A stretch of DNA of 64,000 nucleotides from Liriodendron chinense (taxonomy: Eukaryota; Streptophyta; Magnoliopsida; Magnoliales; Magnoliaceae): the NCBI GenBank assembly GCA_003013855.2, contig ML058392.1, forward strand, positions 1,364,001 to 1,428,000. The letters are read 5' to 3'. This document shows positions 59,259-64,000 of the stretch, in pieces; position 1 is the stretch's first letter; each line of letters opens with the position of its first letter. The notes beneath the pieces were generated by a model, which saw only the letters and a program-made list of their open reading frames with translations, was not told the DNA's origin and made no database searches. The translations under genes were made by a program, and so were the position numbers.

Positions 59259-59880
59259 GGATTAGCGTTAAGCTGATGAAACATTGAGTATTACTGATGT
59301 CAATGTCTTTCCTTGCCTCTTATTTGGGTTGAATTTGTGCTCTTTCCAGAGCTTACCTTTTTCTTTTTTCATATCATTTGTTATAAAAGATACAAGACAG
59401 TGAAACCATGTAACATTAGGAAAGTAGCATGTTAAGCATTTGAGTTAATTCCCATGTTAACCGACTGTTCTATTGAGAACCTCCCTTATGGAAAACCTTG
59501 GAGGATGACCTTTTTATGGGTGTCCTATAGATGACATTTCTATAGTCCCCAAAATTCTAGCCTATAAAAATGCAGATACCCAGCAGCTTCTTTAGTTTAA
59601 TTTCGCTACTTAACAATGTTATATTTTGACCTTCAATTCGTAGTTTGCATATGGAGAAGGCAACCTTGGTTTTGTTAACGTTAGGGCAAGCATTCTGGTT
59701 TGTAGCTTCTTTGAGTCAATTTCCCATTTAGTGGCCCTAAAAATAGATTCCAAGTCATAATGATTGAAGATGTGATCTCTAACAAGGCTTTACTTGGTTT
59801 GCCTTCACTGTAACCATCTAAAGTTTCTACCAACCCTTTTGGAGAGGAGACCTTGAAATTGTTGGGACATTGAGTTGTGA
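59259..59880. other. Gene-free interval after copia
   Basis: Apart from the likely RTE tail at its start, nothing is recognised. Confidence 0.3.
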
Positions 59881-60073
59881 CCAAGGTATTCAATAATGGT
59901 AATGATGGCCATAATGACCACCACTGTACCGTTACAATACAGGTCATAATGGCTGTTATGGGGCTGTATTGGCCGTTACAGGCCGTTTTTCCTGTAATGG
60001 CCATTGTGGCTCCGTAACACATAACAGTTCCCACCGTCACCGGCCATTACATAACTGTTTTTTAATACCTTGG
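59881..60073. mobile_element. Short GTTACGG-family MITE, 193 bp
   Basis: The ends CCAAGGTATTCAATAATGG and (reverse complement) CCAAGGTATTAAAAAACAG are inverted repeats. The interior is packed with GGCCATAATG / GGCCGTTACAGG palindromic motifs. This is the clearest member of the family seen at 46.8, 51.7 and 57.6 kb. Target duplication not identified. Confidence 0.65.
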
Positions 60074-61261
60074 TAGATCTACTGGGGAATTGGGTTGAAG
60101 ATATGGGTGGCCCAAGTTGTTTCCTTGTCTTGGGGTTTTGGCTCCCTTGTTACTTTTTTGTGCATTGGTATGTTGAAATGGCTTGCTAGGAAATAAGGGA
60201 AGTGCTGAGAGGGCGCTTCTTTGGTCATCGGCTCTTGTATTTTTTCATCTTGTTTCTTTAATACAATTCATCATTTTTCAAAAATAGAAAGTTACTTGGG
60301 GTCAGCATTTTCTCATGGTTGCTTGGTGAAAGTTGGATGGCCAGCTGCTCACTCGACATCAACTATCCTTTAGCCGGGCTAGGCACTGGTTGGGGCCACC
60401 ACTACTGGTATGCCTCCATGTAACAAATGGTGGTTGTTGGTATCCATGCATGCTGAGGCACATTGTCTTCGAGGCATCACTGCAGAGTACATGTTGGATA
60501 TTCTCCAACTTTGGCTTCTGTAGCTGGTGTAAGGAATAAGGAGAGAAATTCACTATCAGTTTTGGGCATTTTGATGTTTATGATTGACCCTAGGTGACCT
60601 TCATAGTATTCTACCTTCCGAACAATCCAATCTCTTGAATATGCTTTGGAGCAATGGTTGTCAAGGGAGGCCAGGTTTGGTTACTCATCCATCGGGCACT
60701 ATAAGCCATTGTCTGAGAACTTGCTGAGTTGCCTCTGCTAGATTTTACTTCGAGTCAACTCAGAGTAAAACTCATTTTCATCAGGTCCTTCATGCCAGCT
60801 GGAAGAAATCATGCGATGCATGCAGTTATTGATAGACAAAAGAGTCTTGATATAAACTTATGTACTAACTAAAGCGTTATGCATGTCTGGTGGAGATTTT
60901 GATACCATAGGAAGTCAACTAGGAGAATGTTGTCGGAAACTTGTCTGAGACAAGCAACTCATGAGATTTAAAAAGTTCAGTGATATTTTGTTTTAAGGGT
61001 ATTTTTGTTTATTTGCCTTTATAAATAAGGCTTCTCTTCTCATTAGAAACCCTATCCTGTAGCTCCCTCATATCATGGAAACTATGAAATGGGCCATTGA
61101 TGTTAGGCCATTAGCTTGCAAAGGATTGTACAAGGAAGTTTCTTCAATGACAAAGGGAGATTCTTTATTGCACCTGGCATTTTCATTACAACGATGGTGT
61201 TGGTGATGATGATGTTGGTGTGTTCTTCATTCCCACGCTTTCGCTTGCACGTACTCATTGT
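60074..61261. other. Gene-free interval, possible LINE tail at left
   Basis: Text near 60230-60290 (TTGTTTCTTTAATACAATTC then an A-rich stretch) resembles the end of an L1-type LINE, but no ORF2 domain is recognisable. Nothing else is supported. Confidence 0.3.
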
Positions 61262-61357
61262 CTCATGGGCATAAATATAAATATCAGTATCGTATCGGCC
61301 GATACGGCCGTATTGTATTCATATTGGCACGAGACGATACGTGATACGGGGTTTTAT

Positions 61358-61361
<4 letters not shown>

Positions 61362-61429
<68 letters not shown>
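61362..61429. repeat. (TA)n microsatellite
   Basis: About 33 TA units inside the Mutator-like MITE. Confidence 0.95.
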
Positions 61430-61432
<3 letters not shown>

Positions 61433-61971
61433 CCGGATATGTCCATAAAGTCTAATTTTGATTTTTGGTTTTTCAAAATTTCACCCATGACTCATTTTCT
61501 TTTTTCCTTTTCATTTAAACCATGGAAGAGGCTTAAAAACTCATTTTAAGCTAGATCTAGACCTATTTTGGGATCAAAACAAATGAATTGAATGAGATTT
61601 GACAAATCGAAGTGGACCATTGTTGAAAAAATCGCAAAGAAGGGTAAACCTTCACTTTCTCTTTGATATTTTTATCTTCTTTTTGTTGTATTTCATTGTA
61701 ATGGGCCCTAGTTCACCAAGCCATACTTGACTTGTGTTCAATTAGCGCCCATTTAGTTGACCTTCAACAAGTCAAACTGATAGACAACATTCTTATCAAA
61801 GAATGGTCCGATACACCATCATATGCGTGTCCAAAATACAAAAAAAAATTGATTCTTGAATATCTTATTATTCTCTCTCATTTATTTTGGCCGATATTGT
61901 CCGATACGGATCAATATTGATACACAACGCCCGTATCATTTTTTTTGTTGGCCGGGCCGATCCCCCGCCCG

Positions 61972-61994
61972 CCCCCCCCCCCCCCCCCCCCCCC
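61972..61994. repeat. C23 homopolymer
   Basis: Twenty-three C residues preceded by CCCCCGCCCG. Strongly G-quadruplex-prone on the complementary strand. Confidence 0.9.
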
Positions 61995-62024
61995 GATACC
62001 AATAGTCAGAACCACGCTCATGGG

Positions 62025-62510
62025 TTTTGTTGACATCATCCATGAGAACCTACAAAAGCTCCCTATAATGATATAATATTAGGAATTGGGCTAGATGGCA
62101 AGCCTTTAGCTTGCAAAGGATTGTGCAAGAAAATTTCGTTAATGATAAAGTAGGAGTTACTGCATGCAGCTGGCATTTCAACATTCAGTAGATACCAGTT
62201 ATATTATTGTAGCATATGTAAAGCGTTATTTGAAGTATTTCTGGATTTCGTAATGTATAACTTCACTTTTTTGTAGTTGCATTAGAAAACCCAACTGAGA
62301 TACTGTTTTCACTCTTATACTTGCTTTGTAAATGCTGGATGTGAATAAGGATGCCTTGGTCATCAATTGCGTTGAGGTCATGGGATATGCAGTGGTGTGC
62401 AATGTGTCTGAGATGCAACCTGTGCGACTCGGTGTTGGCAGATTTCATAGCCCTCTTGGAATCTCTTGTAGCAGTTAAGCTAGACCTTTTGGGAGAGGAC
62501 CATAAGGTGT
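62025..62510. other. Gene-free interval
   Basis: The overlapping ORFs of 136 codons on opposite strands (62263-62673 and 62351-62761) lack domains and run into a tandem repeat, so they are not annotated as genes. Confidence 0.3.
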
Positions 62511-63257
62511 GGAATCCATCTTTAGGTCCATTGTTTCCCTTGCTGCAGAATGGGCTTGGCGTTGCTGGAGTTTGCCCTGAGATCTCATTCTCGTTGCTTA
62601 TCTTTGGTTGTTTCTGCTTTGCGGGCCCTTTTGTTGCCTGTGGGCCTCTGTTCTTTTCATCAAGTTTTTTCATTTTTTGTTTGTTTGCTGTGTCGGGTAG
62701 AGTGACAAGAGGGTCACCTGTTTGTATTTGCGGGCGGCATTTTGTGAGTTGTTTTTCTTAATGAAATTGTCATCTTTTCAAAAGAAATGCTGTCAGTGTA
62801 TGAAATCTCAGTTTACTTTTGCTTAAACCTGAGGGGTGTAATGCTCCTCAGGTTTAGGTCCATCGTTTGACGACAAGGTTATCTCCCTGGAATCCATCTT
62901 TAGGGCCATTGTTTCGCTTGCTGCGGAATGGGCTTTGGCGTTGCCAGAGTTTTCCTGGGATCTCATTCTCGTCGCTTACTGGCAGAATATTATCTTTGGT
63001 TGTCAGGATGCAGCCTTTTTGCTTTCTGCATTGTGGACCTTTTTGTTGCCTGTGGGCCTCTGTTCTTTTTTATTTAGTCATTTTGTTTTTTGTTTGCTTG
63101 CCATGTCGGGTAGGATGACGAGAAGGCCACCTGCTCAGATTTGCGTGCAACATTTTGTGAGTTGTTTTTCTTAATGAAATTGTCATCTTCTCAAAAGAAA
63201 GGATGTCAATGTATTTCAGTTTACTTTTTGCTTAAATCTGAGGGTGTGATGCTCCTT
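62511..63257 (+). repeat. Tandem duplication of about 375 bp
   Basis: Units starting GGAATCCATCTTTAGG at 62511 and 62889 share GAATGGGCTT, GATCTCATTCTCGT, TTGCCTGTGGGCCTCTGTTC and TTTTCTTAATGAAATTGTCA. The end of each unit resembles an L1-type LINE 3' tail, but no enzyme domain remains. Unit 1 ends in a 10-bp perfect hairpin (62825-62834 with 62846-62855). Confidence 0.8.
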
Positions 63258-63454
63258 TGCTAGAAGTGCAACTCTTCTAGATCGTGTTGTGAGGCTCCCA
63301 AAACCAAGATTTGGAGTAATTCCATATCATCAATCATTCTCTCCTTCCATTTCCTACCTTACTCTGTTGTCTCTATCGTGTCTGGAATTACACAATATGC
63401 AACAGCTCTACACCAATTAGCTTGCCAAGGATTGTCCCCCTCCCCACCTGGTGC
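63258..63454. other. Short gene-free spacer
   Basis: No feature recognised. Confidence 0.3.
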
Positions 63455-64000
63455 GGATTGGGTACTACCCCCACCAGGACCCATCTAGAGACGGACGGTC
63501 CTATAAGGGGGCTATGTGGGGCCCACTGTGATGTCTATGTTTTATCCATGCCGTCCATGCATTTTGATAGATCATTTTAAGGCATGAGTCCAAAAAGGAT
63601 GTGGATTGAAGGGTCAAGTGGACCACACCACAGGAAGCAGTGGGAATTGAATTCCTACCGTTGAAAACTTCCTAGGGCCCACTGTGATCTTTATTTGGCA
63701 TCCAAACTATTCATAAGGTCATGTACACCTGTATGAAGGGAAAACATAAATATCAGCTTGATCCAAAACTTCTGTGCCCCCCAACAAGTTTTCAATGGTA
63801 AACTTTCAATCCCCACTGCTTCCTGTGGTGTGGTCCACCTGAGCCTTCAATCTGTCTCCCTTTTGGGCTCATGCCCTAAAATGATCTGTCAAAAATGTAT
63901 GGACAGGTGTGGATAAAACATATACATCACGGTGGGCCCCACAGAGCCCCTGACAGGACTGTCCATCTCTAGCTATGTCCTGGTGGGGGTAGTACCCAAT
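63455..64000. mobile_element. Well-preserved GGATTAGG-family MITE, cut by window edge
   Basis: The left end GGATTGGGTACTACCCCCAC pairs with the right-end GTGGGGGTAGTACCCAAT that stops at the last base. Sub-terminal GACGGACGGTCCT / GGACTGTCCATCTC and the body (GTGGACCACACCACAGGAAG mirrored by CTTCCTGTGGTGTGGTCCAC) form an almost complete palindrome. It is one of the least decayed copies here. The right target duplication lies outside the window. Confidence 0.85.

Larger units (their letters stand above)
61270..62016. mobile_element. Mutator-like GATACGG-family MITE
   Basis: It is flanked by CTCATGGG on both sides (61262-61269, 62017-62024). The ends are rich in TATCGTATCGGCCGATACGG and GGCCGATATTG / CGGATCAATATTG motifs, related to the 52.9-kb element and to decayed text at 19.8-20.06 kb. 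It contains a long (TA)n and a C23 tract. The 109-codon ORF full of YIYIYI is only the TA repeat. Confidence 0.65.

Noticed and set aside
61220..61549. 109-codon ORF with alternating Tyr-Ile
   Set aside because: It is the translation of a (TA)n microsatellite.
62263..62761. Two 136-codon ORFs on opposite strands
   Set aside because: They overlap each other, have no domain, and run into a tandemly duplicated repeat unit.
1..64000. tRNA genes, rRNA, CRISPR arrays, bacterial-style operons
   Set aside because: No B-box-like GGTTCGANTCC with a matching cloverleaf was found, and no regular spacer-repeat array. The window is clearly plant nuclear DNA.

Overview
This is nuclear DNA from a flowering plant. 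It contains one recognisable host gene in about 64 kb of transposon-rich, low-density sequence. Three things support this: a plant-specific PB1 plus Raf-like kinase gene with GT-AG introns; LTR retrotransposons primed by initiator tRNA-Met with plant-type Ty1/copia and Ty3/gypsy (including chromovirus) signatures; and many MITEs, microsatellites and CpG-type decay changes. The repeat load and the very long intron suggest a large-genome woody plant, perhaps magnoliid-like. That last point is impression only; nothing here fixes the species.

Layout. 1-3.3 kb: Ty3/gypsy LTR debris ending in a 1.2-kb palindrome made of two inverted LTR copies. 3.3-9 kb: a Tat-like gypsy LTR and a long SIRE-like copia LTR. 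10-15 kb: a cluster of palindromic MITEs, several with perfect 8-bp target duplications. 15.5-21 kb: an LTR-like block and a degenerate minisatellite of about 57 bp interrupted by inserted DNA. 22-25.4 kb: reverse-strand relatives of the Tat-like and SIRE-like LTRs. 25.4-29 kb: AT-rich DNA without genes. 29-30.3 kb: a MITE close to the promoter of the host gene.

The host gene (30.26 kb onward, + strand) encodes a B4-type Raf-like MAPKKK. The N-terminal PB1 domain lies in a 3-kb first exon, and five short exons carry the N-lobe and catalytic loop of the kinase. Exon 6 ends at a good splice donor just before the DFG segment. I could not find the rest of the kinase on either strand up to 64,000. 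Either the next intron exceeds 28.8 kb or the gene has been cut.

That interval (35.2-64 kb) is a stack of mobile elements. A copia element (37.5-44.9 kb) has its 5' LTR split by a Tourist-like element, which in turn holds a young, internally deleted gypsy element with almost identical LTR sequence. Downstream lie tandem duplications, a TRIM-like gypsy element, hAT-like and Mutator-like MITEs with intact target duplications, a reverse-strand copia (54.1-59.3 kb) inserted in an RTE-type LINE tail, more palindromic repeats, and a MITE cut by the window edge. Apart from the kinase, every protein match I recognised is a degraded transposon protein. No tRNA, rRNA or CRISPR was seen.
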